Source: JAUMBM01 sp964441755 (GTDB lineage Bacteria > Bacteroidota > Bacteroidia > Chitinophagales > Saprospiraceae). Taken from it: DNA of 41,027 nt. The stretch lies in NCBI GenBank assembly GCA_964441755.1, contig CAYTVG010000027.1, forward strand, positions 1-41,027, given 5' to 3'. The translations under genes and the position numbers were made by a program. Shown one piece after another: positions 1 through 8,474 of this stretch (positions within the stretch are counted from its first letter, which is position 1; each line of letters begins with the position of its first letter). The notes beneath the pieces are model-generated. The model saw only the letters and a program-made list of their open reading frames with translations. It was not told where the DNA came from and searched no databases.

Positions 1-87
1 TTGCCGCTCCATTTTATCTATCCTTTATGCACAAAACTTGACGGTGTACGGTATACAAGCCATGATTGCCCATTTACAACGCCCCTC

Positions 88-1620
88 ATGAATTTCACAC
101 AAATCAACAGCCTGCGCAAAGCTGGTCAGCTCGACCAGGCCTACGAGCTCGGCCGGCAGGCGCTTGAGTGCCATGCCGACGACCCATGGGTGCATCGCGC
201 ACAAGCCTGGGTGCTCTACGATCTGTCTAAGGCCGATGCGGCGGCCGGCAACGGCCGGCAGCTTGTGCAGCGCATGGCCGAAATCGGCAGCCTGCGGCTG
301 TCGGCTGAAGAAACGATCTTCTGGGAGGCCATGCTTTTTGTGTGGGGAAAATACCTGCGCAGCCTGGCCGACAGGCCGGAGACGGCCGGCCAGGCTGCGC
401 GCGCCTTTTTTTCGGCCCTGAGCCCCCTGCCGCTGGCGCGGGCAGGCAAGGGCTACAGCTACCTGCTGTCGAGCTTTTTGAGCCTGAAAAAAAACCTCCC
501 GGTCGCCCTCCTGGCCGACTTTCTCCGCTGGTGGGACCTGAGCCTGCTCGCGGAAGATGACTACCTGCCGCCTGCGGCAGCCGGCGAGCAGCGGCCGGGT
601 ATGGCGCTGGCGGAGCGCGCCTACATCGCTTACGCGGCAGCGCTTGAAAAAAGCTGCAGCAGCGCCCCCGCCGCCGAGCAGGCGCAGTGGCGCGAGCAGC
701 TGCAGGCATTTTTACCCAGCCTCAAAAGCCTGGTCGATGCGCAGCCCGCCTATGTCTATCCTCCCTACTACCTCGGCAAACTGCTGTTACTGCAGGGCGA
801 GCGCGAGCAGGCGCTGCAATATTTTCGCCCTTTTGCGCTGGCCAAGCAGCACGACTTTTGGGTGTGGGAACTGCTGAGCGAGCTGTTTCCGCCCGCTTCC
901 GAGGAGCATCTCGCCTGCCTGTGCAGGGCCCTGCTCTGCCAAAGTGAGGCCATGTTTTTGGTAAAAGTGCGGCAGAAGCTGGTGAAAGTGCTGCTGCAGC
1001 GGCAGGCTTTTGCGCAGGCGCAGGCGGAGGTAAAACAACTGCGGACGGCCTACGAGCGGGGCGGATTAGAGGTGCCCCGCGCTGTGCTGCAATGGGAAGA
1101 AGCCCCCTGGTATGCATCGGCTGGCGGCGGACACAACAATCGCTCTTTCTACGAGCAGCATCGCAGCCGGGCAGAGGACCTTCTCTACAGCGGTCTGCCT
1201 GTGCGGGAGGTGGCCGTACTCAGTTGGCAGCCCGATCGACGGCTACTGCACTTTGTAGACGCTGCGGGCGAGCGCGGCCATGGCAAATACCACGGCAGAG
1301 AAAAGATAGCTACAGATGAATGTTACCGGCTCTGGCTGGTGGCGGGCCAGGCCGCCGGCGCCTACAAGATCCTGCGCCTCGCGCCGCTGGCGGCCGAGGA
1401 GGGTTTTCCGCAGTTGCGGAGGTGGTTTTCCGGCAGGCTGCACGAGCTGCCCAATGGGGGCGGGCTGGCCGACGGGGTGTTGATTTTGCCCGCCCAGCGC
1501 GCCCGCTATGCGCTGCGCGCCGGGCAGCAGGTAGAGGGGCTGGCCATCCGCGCCTGGGACCGGCGCAAGGAAAAAGCTGGCTGGCGCTGTGTGGCGATTG
1601 AAGTGGAGGAAGGGGGGTGA
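88..1620 (+). CDS. TPR-repeat protein, possibly related to TOTE conflict-system TPR proteins
   Basis: Soluble protein of 510 residues if it starts at the ATG at 88. The frame is open to the window edge, but the ATG is preferred because the first residues after it (MNFTQINSLRKAGQLDQAYE) begin a TPR helix pair, while the upstream residues look like untranslated sequence. TPR-like helices lie at about 5-60 and 240-340 (for example YYLGKLLLLQGEREQALQYF). No signal peptide or membrane segment is seen. The last 130 residues are rich in predicted beta strands and could be a small nucleic-acid-binding barrel. The layout of an N-terminal TPR and a C-terminal beta domain recalls TPR proteins of TOTE conflict systems; this is a recollection of family style, not a search result. 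It lies just outside the CRISPR/BREX island and may or may not belong to it. Confidence 0.6.
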   Translation: MNFTQINSLRKAGQLDQAYELGRQALECHADDPWVHRAQAWVLYDLSKADAAAGNGRQLVQRMAEIGSLRLSAEETIFWEAMLFVWGKYLRSLADRPETAGQAARAFFSALSPLPLARAGKGYSYLLSSFLSLKKNLPVALLADFLRWWDLSLLAEDDYLPPAAAGEQRPGMALAERAYIAYAAALEKSCSSAPAAEQAQWREQLQAFLPSLKSLVDAQPAYVYPPYYLGKLLLLQGEREQALQYFRPFALAKQHDFWVWELLSELFPPASEEHLACLCRALLCQSEAMFLVKVRQKLVKVLLQRQAFAQAQAEVKQLRTAYERGGLEVPRAVLQWEEAPWYASAGGGHNNRSFYEQHRSRAEDLLYSGLPVREVAVLSWQPDRRLLHFVDAAGERGHGKYHGREKIATDECYRLWLVAGQAAGAYKILRLAPLAAEEGFPQLRRWFSGRLHELPNGGGLADGVLILPAQRARYALRAGQQVEGLAIRAWDRRKEKAGWRCVAIEVEEGG

Positions 1621-1676
1621 AAAATGATGTGGAGGGGCACCCGATGCACGGAAGTGAGGGGTGGTGCTGCCGGGAT

Positions 1677-1768
1677 GTAAGGTTGGACAGCATGCGTTGC
1701 AGACGGTGTTGCTTTTGGGGCAACAAGCAGCCCGCACCCTGTAAGGTTGGACACCATGCGTTGCAGAC
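1677..1768. repeat. 28-bp direct repeat, two copies
   Basis: The 28-base unit that begins GTAAGGTTGGACA and ends GTTGCAGAC occurs at 1677-1704 and 1741-1768 with one mismatch and a 64-base period. It lies between the TPR gene and the MITE. No gene is seen from 1621 to 2040. Function unknown. Confidence 0.75.
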
Positions 1769-1874
1769 AGCTAAAGGAATGCCGGAAATCACAGCCGTTT
1801 GTGATGTCCTAAACGCTGGCTGTAGGAAGGGTGAGCAGGTGCCCCACAGATTAAAAAATTAATTACTAAGCACT

Positions 1875-1998
1875 GGGCGTAAACCAAATTGTCGCATAAA
1901 ATCGTTGATTCAGCTATCATCTGATGAAAGTTGTCCAACAAATAAAAGGGTTTTTAAAACATTGTAGATTTTTGAATACGACAATTTGGTTTGCGCCC
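1875..1998. mobile_element. MITE-like element, intact copy with 8-bp target duplication
   Basis: A 124-bp element with terminal inverted repeats of about 20 bp: the left end GGGCGTAAACCAAATTGTCG matches the reverse complement of the right end with one mismatch. It is flanked by the direct repeat TAAGCACT at 1867-1874 and 1999-2006, which looks like an 8-bp target-site duplication. It has no coding capacity. Related copies lie at 21659 and 40709. It ends 42 bp before the first CARF-nuclease gene, so it may have altered that gene's promoter. An 8-bp duplication would suit several DDE transposase families, so the parent element cannot be named. Confidence 0.85.
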
Positions 1999-2040
1999 TA
2001 AGCACTTATATTCATCGTACCGTACAAAAACATTGACAAC

Positions 2041-3159
2041 ATGAAAAAAGTCCTTGTAAGCCTGGTCAGCGACCAGACGACCCCCAATGTCGAGTTTATC
2101 CTTGAAATGCGCCATCGTGCAGATGCCTTTCTGTTTCTCTCGACAGACAGTATGGAGCGCAAGGGCAACCGGCAGTGGATACTCGACGCGGTACAGCTGG
2201 ACGCGGACAAGCTGGAGCCCCCGCTCATGGTGGATCCTCATTCTTTTGAAGATATTGAAAAAAAGCTGAGTGAAGTCATCAGCGATGAGGACGAGTTTAT
2301 TGTCAACCTGACCGGCGGCACCAAGGTGATGTCACTCGCTGTCTTCGAATTTTTCAAGGAAATGAATGCCGAAATTTACTACCTCACCGGCAGCGGGCAG
2401 ATGATCAAGCTGCACCCCGGCCGAAAGAAGACGAGCAGCAAGCTGACTGCCAACATCACGCTCAAACAATACCTTACGGCTTATGGTTTTGCGCTAGATG
2501 AGGGAAAGAGCACCCAAAGTTTTGAGCAGGCAAAAAACATGCTCCGCTTTTTCCTTGAGCAGCCCGGGCTGGAGGCTTATGAAGATGCCTTCAGGTTTTT
2601 TCGTTTGCACAGGGGTACCAAAAAACCCGTTAGCTATGCGGATCAGCCCTTGGTTGCCCAACTGCTGGAGGAGGTAGGTTTTCTGGCAAGCGAGGACAGT
2701 CGACTTGACCGCCATGCCTGTCGGTTTTTCAGCGGTGAGTGGTTGGAGGAATACTTGTATGGGTTTATCAAAGCGCATTTTGACCTGTCGGACGAAAACA
2801 TTGCCCTTGGGAGCGATATCCGTAAAGGCGATACTAAAAACGAACTGGACGTACTCGTCTCTACCAACAACAACATCTATATGTTTGAATGTAAGACAAG
2901 TATATATCCTGAGGCAGGAAAGAACAAGTCCATCATCGGTGAAACGATCTACAAGTCGGACTCGCTGCGCAATGGCATGGGGCTTTTTGCACAGACGGTC
3001 ATTGTGACCCTCTCCGACCTGGAGGATAAAAAGCTTGAGGACCACAAAAAGCGAGCCGATGCGAGCCGGGTGCAGCTTATCGGCAGGAAGGACTTTGTGG
3101 ACAATAACTTGTTTAAGCGATTGCAGTCAATCCTCAGGTTGAGCGCTGGCAACCGATGA
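2041..3159 (+). CDS. card1: Card1/Can2-type CARF-domain nuclease (DUF1887 family)
   Basis: Protein of 372 residues, about the length known for Card1. The N-terminal half is a CARF-type Rossmann fold: first strand and loop VLVSLVSDQTTPN (4-16) and the ligand-loop motif NLTGGTKVMS (89-98). The C-terminal half carries a PD-(D/E)XK nuclease core, ELDVLV with Asp270 followed by FECK with Glu283 and Lys285. In the family, cyclic tetra-adenylate made by Cas10 binds the CARF dimer and switches on metal-dependent cleavage of single-stranded RNA and DNA. That activity is family knowledge, not shown here. The gene starts right after a MITE and is followed by two strong hairpins, then by the leader-distal end of CRISPR array 1. 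A type III effector is expected but not present in the window. Confidence 0.88.
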   Translation: MKKVLVSLVSDQTTPNVEFILEMRHRADAFLFLSTDSMERKGNRQWILDAVQLDADKLEPPLMVDPHSFEDIEKKLSEVISDEDEFIVNLTGGTKVMSLAVFEFFKEMNAEIYYLTGSGQMIKLHPGRKKTSSKLTANITLKQYLTAYGFALDEGKSTQSFEQAKNMLRFFLEQPGLEAYEDAFRFFRLHRGTKKPVSYADQPLVAQLLEEVGFLASEDSRLDRHACRFFSGEWLEEYLYGFIKAHFDLSDENIALGSDIRKGDTKNELDVLVSTNNNIYMFECKTSIYPEAGKNKSIIGETIYKSDSLRNGMGLFAQTVIVTLSDLEDKKLEDHKKRADASRVQLIGRKDFVDNNLFKRLQSILRLSAGNR

Positions 3160-3183
3160 GCTGCTGACCCATTGCAGATAGTT

Positions 3184-3267
3184 GTTTACAGCCTGCCGCT
3201 GCAGCAGCAGGCTGTAAACGAAGCGGTTTTTGGCCTGTAACGGGCTAAGAACCGCTTCGTGTTTTTT
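3184..3267. terminator. Two adjacent hairpins, likely bidirectional terminator
   Basis: Hairpin 1 has perfect 13-bp arms (GTTTACAGCCTGC at 3184-3196 with its complement at 3207-3219). Hairpin 2 has 11-bp arms (ACGAAGCGGTT at 3218-3228 with 3250-3260) and is followed by GTTTTTT. They separate the CARF-nuclease gene (plus strand) from CRISPR array 1 (inferred minus-strand transcript), so they could end both transcripts. Nothing else is recognised up to 3381. Confidence 0.75.
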
Positions 3268-3381
3268 GACGTGTGTAGGTGATGGGCACTTGGGGGGTGT
3301 GGGTTGCCAATCATGCTTTGGTAAACTTGGGGGAGAAGTAGGATAGTCGTACTGCCTGAGAGATTAAGCGGAGTGCGTTGA

Positions 3382-6300
3382 ATTTTGATCCTTGTTGTGG
3401 TGGACTATGCGCTCTGACCGTAGCTACGGTTTCCCTCCCTCTGCCAGGGACCTTGTCTTAATCCTTGTTCTGGTGGACTATGCTCTCTGACGACAGGTGG
3501 AACAGCCACCTTCATTGTGATAATGAGAGTCTTAATCCTTGATCTGGTGGACTATGCTCTCTGACAATATGCTACTTTCCGCGTGGATCTTAAGGTTGAG
3601 TCGTCTTAATCCTTGTTATGGTGGACTATGCTCTCTGACGCGAGAGATCGAAAGTAGCTACTACCTGTTCTGTGGTCTTAATCCTTGTTCTGGTGGACTA
3701 TGCTCTCTGACACGTTTGAGAACAATGCTTGGAGGTCAGCGGAAACTAGTCTTAATCCTTGTTCTGGTGGACTATGCTCTCTGACGCTCTGAAGGCAAGC
3801 GGCATGAAGTTCATTGTTGGTGTCTTAATCCTTGTTCTGGTGGACTATGCTCTCTGACAAGCTGGGCACGTATACCAGCAAGGCAGACGGCAAGTCTTAA
3901 TCCTTGTTCTGGTGGACTATGCTCTCTGACGAAGGCTAAAAAGCCTAAAAAGGCAGCGGTGATTGAGTCTTAATCCTTGTTCTGGTGGACTATGCTCTCT
4001 GACACCCTGTCTACAGATGTGGAATCAGCGAAAACTGTCTTAATCCTTGTTCTGGTGGACTATGCTCTCTGACTATATCAGTTTAACAATAGCGAAATTT
4101 AATCACCAGTCTTAATCCTTGTTCTGGTGGACTATGCTCTCTGACAGCAGAGGGAATGACGTTTCGTTCAGCAGGAGTGGTCTTAATCCTTGTTCTGGTG
4201 GACTATGCTCTCTGACTCATAGACCTCCATTGCATCGGAGGCGACATTGATGTCTTAATCCTTGTTCTGGTGGACTATGCTCTCTGACGAAAAAATTGAA
4301 AAACTTGCTGCAATCCTTTCTGGTCTTAATCCTTGTTCTGGTGGACTATGCTCTCTGACCCGCGAAGGCTTTAGACTGATGCCTAGGGCCGAGGTCTTAA
4401 TCCTTGTTCTGGTGGACTATGCTCTCTGACATTATCATTTACGATGGGATTATTCGAATCCAAAAGTCTTAATCCTTGTTCTGGTGGACTATGCTCTCTG
4501 ACAGATAGCCGCGATCCGTTGGTACCTACAGGACAGGCCAGTCTTAATCCTTGTTCTGGTGGACTATGCTCTCTGACCTGTTGGTGCCTCTACTCCTGCT
4601 GTTTCTGCTACGAAGTCTTAATCCTTGTTCTGGTGGACTATGCTCTCTGACCAATTACGCAAAAATCTACACCGACCGGGATACTGTCTTAATCCTTGTT
4701 CTGGTGGACTATGCTCTCTGACGTATGACTTTGAAGCAGGTAGAAACCCAATGCGGTGGGTCTTAATCCTTGTTCTGGTGGACTATGCTCTCTGACCTGT
4801 AAGCTTAGGTGAGTACACCAACGCAAACGGCGGTCTTAATCCTTGTTCTGGTGGACTATGCTCTCTGACGGTCAAGACTTCAAAACAACTTTTGAGTTTC
4901 TGTTAGAGTCTTAATCCTTGTTCTGGTGGACTATGCTCTCTGACCTCGCCAAACAACTCTTAATTGAGGCCTTAGCGTCTCAGTCTTAATCCTTGTTCTG
5001 GTGGAATATGCTCTCTGACGTTGTCAATCTTTACTATCGAAGTCGACAACAAAGTCTTAATCCTTGTTCTGGTGGACTATGCTCTCTGACCGCAAGGACT
5101 CCCCGACTTCGTCGTGGAAGCCTTGGTCTTAATCCTTGTTCTGGTGGACTATGCTCTCTGACTCGGAGAAAAATACGGTATCACCAACAGCTGGAACAGT
5201 CTTAATCCTTGTTCTGGTGGACTATGCTCTCTGACGTTGCAGTAGCTGCAAACATCGACATTAAAAGTTAGTCTTAATCCTTGTTCTGGTGGACTATGCT
5301 CTCTGACCAGAAGGCAACCTATTACCGGTTACAATAGTAAATTGTCTTAATCCTTGTTCTGGTGGACTATGCTCTCTGACATTTAGATATGTTAGCAGAT
5401 GAACAATTCATCCGTAGTCTTAATCCTTGTTCTGGTGGACTATGCTCTCTGACCAAGAGTGCATTAAACCTTTACCAATGAGTCAGCAGTCTTAATCCTT
5501 GTTCTGGTGGACTATGCTCTCTGACTAAGGTACAAGGCTGGGTTCGACTCCCAGCCAGGGGTCTTAATCCTTGTTCTGGTGGACTATGCTCTCTGACGGA
5601 GTGATGACTTAAGGGATGATGCCCCTGTTGAGTGTCTTAATCCTTGTTCTGGTGGACTATGCTCTCTGACGAGGGCGACAAGTATCCTACCAAGGGTATG
5701 CTTTTTTGTCTTAATCCTTGTTCTGGTGGACTATGCTCTCTGACCAATAGAAAGCGGAGAAGTAAAAGAAACGTTTACGTCTTAATCCTTGTTCTGGTGG
5801 ACTATGCTCTCTGACAGGCTAAAAAAGTGGTGATTGATGAAGATGATGAGGGTCTTAATCCTTGTTCTGGTGGACTATGCTCTCTGACATACTATGATTC
5901 TTCTAAAAATGTATAAAGTAATAGTCTTAATCCTTGTGCTGGTGGACTATGCTCTCTGACAAAGGATTGTGCTTGGGCAAGAGTTGGACGGCTTGTCTTA
6001 ATCCTTGTTCTGGTGGACTATGCTCTCTGACCAGTCGGACTAAAGAATTTAGTTTGACCGTTTATAGTCTTAATCCTTGTTCTGGTGGACTATGCTCTCT
6101 GACGTGGCACATTGTGTGTGAAACCCCTGATGAAGGGAGTCTTAATCCTTGTTCTGGTGGACTATGCTCTCTGACCTGACGGATACGCAGTCTTTGAGTA
6201 TGACAAGGAAGTCTTAATCCTTGTTCTGGTGGACTATGCTCTCTGACTTTACTTAAGACGGTGTTTGCTCTAGCAATGAGCTGTCTTAATCCTTGTTCTG

Positions 6301-7551
6301 GTGGACTATGCTCTCTGACTCCAAAGCCGCCCCTATACGGTTTACCAAGTACAGTCTTAATCCTTGTTCTGGTGGACTATGCTCTCTGACAGTCAATCTG
6401 GAGTGGGAATCTCAGTTTGTGACTGAGTCTTAATCCTTGTTCTGGTGGACTATGCTCTCTGACTTTGCCTTGTTGTTTTTCAACGTGACATACAACAATG
6501 TCTTAATCCTTGTTCTGGTGGACTATGCTCTCTGACAGCTTTTATATGAATCTGGGGTTACTAATACAGAGTCTTAATCCTTGTTCTGGTGGACTATGCT
6601 CTCTGACTAATATACGGGGTTCGGGTGGCGATACAGTCAACTCGTCTTAATCCTTGTTCTGGTGGACTATGCTCTCTGACGAGAGATTTCCTGGTAAAAC
6701 CCCGAACAACGGGGAAGTCTTAATCCTTGTTCTGGTGGACTATGCTCTCTGACGCCTTGTTGTTTTATGCTATCGAATACGATAATGTCTTAATCCTTGT
6801 TCTGGTGGACTATGCTCTCTGACTTTAATTTATTTACCACACTGGAGAACGTTCCAGATGTCTTAATCCTTGTTCTGGTGGACTATGCTCTCTGACCTTC
6901 GACAAGCGCATGACCAACACTAGCTTCAAGAGTCTTAATCCTTGTTCTGGTGGACTATGCTCTCTGACTGTTTGACCCACAGCAGTTCCCGAACGTCGAG
7001 ATAGTCTTAATCCTTGTTCTGGTGGACTATGCTCTCTGACAAGGCCGCAATCGACCTAAAAGCTGGCAGCGGAAGTCTTAATCCTTGTTCTGGTGGACTA
7101 TGCTCTCTGACAAAAACTTTAAGCCGCTATACAGCCGGCTTAAACCAGTCTTAATCCTTGTTCTGGTGGACTATGCTCTCTGACCATAATGTTCATAGAG
7201 TTAGGGTTTTAGACTTCCAGTCTTAATCCTTGTTCTGGTGGACTATGCTCTCTGACATCACTGAATCAGGAACAGGCAAATATGCCTTGCTGTGTCTTAA
7301 TCCTTGTTCTGGTGGACTATGCTCTCTGACCTAAAATTAATTAACTCGCTCATACCACCTTTTGGGTCTTAATCCTTGTTCTGGTGGACTATGCTCTCTG
7401 ACCAAGGGCTACCAGATTTCATTGTTGAAGCTTTGAAAAAGTCTTAATCCTTGTTCTGGTGGACTATGCTCTCTGACATAAAGTTCATTGTTGGTAGCTC
7501 GCAAGGGCTACCAGGTCTTAATCCTTGTTCTGGTGGACTATGCTCTCTGAC
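3382..7551 (-). CRISPR. CRISPR array 1, about 58 repeats, transcribed leftward
   Basis: The direct repeat is 37 bp; on the plus strand it begins GTCTTAATCCTTGTTC and ends GACTATGCTCTCTGAC. I count 58 repeats and 57 spacers, mostly 33-38 bp. The leftmost repeat (3382-3418) is degenerate and the next ones carry point changes (3529, 3603), which marks the old end. The right end is a perfect repeat followed by an AT-rich leader. The array should therefore be read on the minus strand, giving crRNA repeats that end in ATTAAGAC, a plausible 8-nt 5' handle. Variant repeats also occur at 4983 and 5923. No cas genes adjoin. The neighbouring Card1-type gene and the handle suggest type III, but the effector is not seen. 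Confidence 0.97.
5526..5560. other. CRISPR spacer matching a tRNA T-arm
   Basis: This 35-nt spacer contains CTGGG-TTCGACT-CCCAG, a perfect 5-bp T-stem with a canonical T-loop, plus flanking bases that fit a tRNA variable loop and the 3' side of the acceptor stem. The plus strand is tRNA-sense, so the crRNA would be antisense to the tRNA. The source could be a phage tRNA gene or the host's own tRNA. Confidence 0.8.
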
Positions 7552-7700
7552 TGTATTTTTTACAACTCAATGATTATCAATTTTTTGATAACATAAATTA
7601 GTGGCAAAAATGATCATATTAGACGTATTAATCAAGTGTTATTCATGTTAACAGGTTAAAAATAGTACTTTTTTAGGAATCATATCGCCATGGATAGACA
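7552..7700 (-). promoter_or_regulatory. Leader of CRISPR array 1 with putative promoter
   Basis: This AT-rich stretch directly follows the last perfect repeat. It is clearly related to the sequence right of array 2 (26054 onward) over about 120 bases; both contain CATAAATT, GATCATATTAG and GTATTAATCAAGTG. On the minus strand a TTG (7633-7635) and CATTTTTG (7605-7612) are spaced 20 bp apart, close to the Bacteroidota pattern TTG-N(17-23)-TAnnTTTG. This would start transcription about 45 nt before the first repeat. Promoter assignment is inference; leader assignment is strong. Confidence 0.85.
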
Positions 7701-7709
7701 ATTTTTTAT

Positions 7710-8321
7710 CAACCCGCGGCATAGCCATACTTACTCAGCTAGCCAACCCGTGGCATAGCCAGCCGTGCTCAGCTAGCCAAGCCGCAGTATAGCCATCCGT
7801 GCTCAGCCAGCCTAACCGCAGTATAGCCATCCGTGCTCAGCCAGCCTAACCGCAGCATAGCCATACGTGCTCAGCCAGCCTAACCGCAGCATAGCCATAC
7901 GTGCTCAGCCAGCCAACCCGCAGCATAGCCATATGTGCTCAGCTAGCCAACTCGCAACATAACCATACATGCTTAGCCAGCCAACTCGCAACATAGCCAT
8001 ACATGTTTAGCTAGCCAACTCGCAACATAGCCATATGTGCTCAGCTAGCCAACCCGCGGCATAGCCAGCCGTGCTCAGTCAGCCAACCCGCGGCATAGCC
8101 ATACGTGCTCAGCTAGCCAACCCGCGGCATAGCCATCCGTGCTCAGCCAGCCAACTCGCAACATAGCCATACATGCTTAGCCAGCCAACTCGCAACATAG
8201 CCATCCGTGCTCAGCCAGCCGAACCGCAGCATAGCCAGCCGTGCTCAGTCAGCCGAACCGCAGCATAGCCAGCCATGCTCAGCCAGCCAAGCCGCAGCAT
8301 AGCCGTCAGCGCTCAGCAGGC
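7710..8321. repeat. 34-bp minisatellite, about 18 tandem units
   Basis: Units begin every 34 bp from 7710 (7744, 7778, 7812 and so on to 8288), with the core CCGCAGCATAGCCATACGTG and a CTCAGCCAGC junction. A decayed unit follows at 8322. Copies differ mostly at a few positions, and blocks of variants recur, which indicates unequal crossing-over or slippage. It is not CRISPR because there are no spacers. As 34 is not a multiple of three, it cannot encode an in-frame peptide repeat. It sits between the array 1 leader and the 3' end of brxL. Confidence 0.95.
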
Positions 8322-8474
8322 CACGCACAGCATAGTCGATGAAGTGCCAAAATCTACAGCAGTGTGGCAGCCTGCCACATACGAAACTTGCTGGCCACCG
8401 ATTTACATGGATAGCTACTAGCCCGATCAGGCATCGTTTAAGTTCGTCATCGTGGCTTGTGCTCCTGTCAGCTG

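Noticed and set aside
3539..6179. Short plus-strand ORFs with repeated SLNPCSGGLCSLT-like peptides
   Set aside because: They are translations of the CRISPR repeat and spacers; the same holds for those at 24369-25995.
7710..8321. Third CRISPR array
   Set aside because: Units are contiguous with no spacers; it is a tandem repeat.
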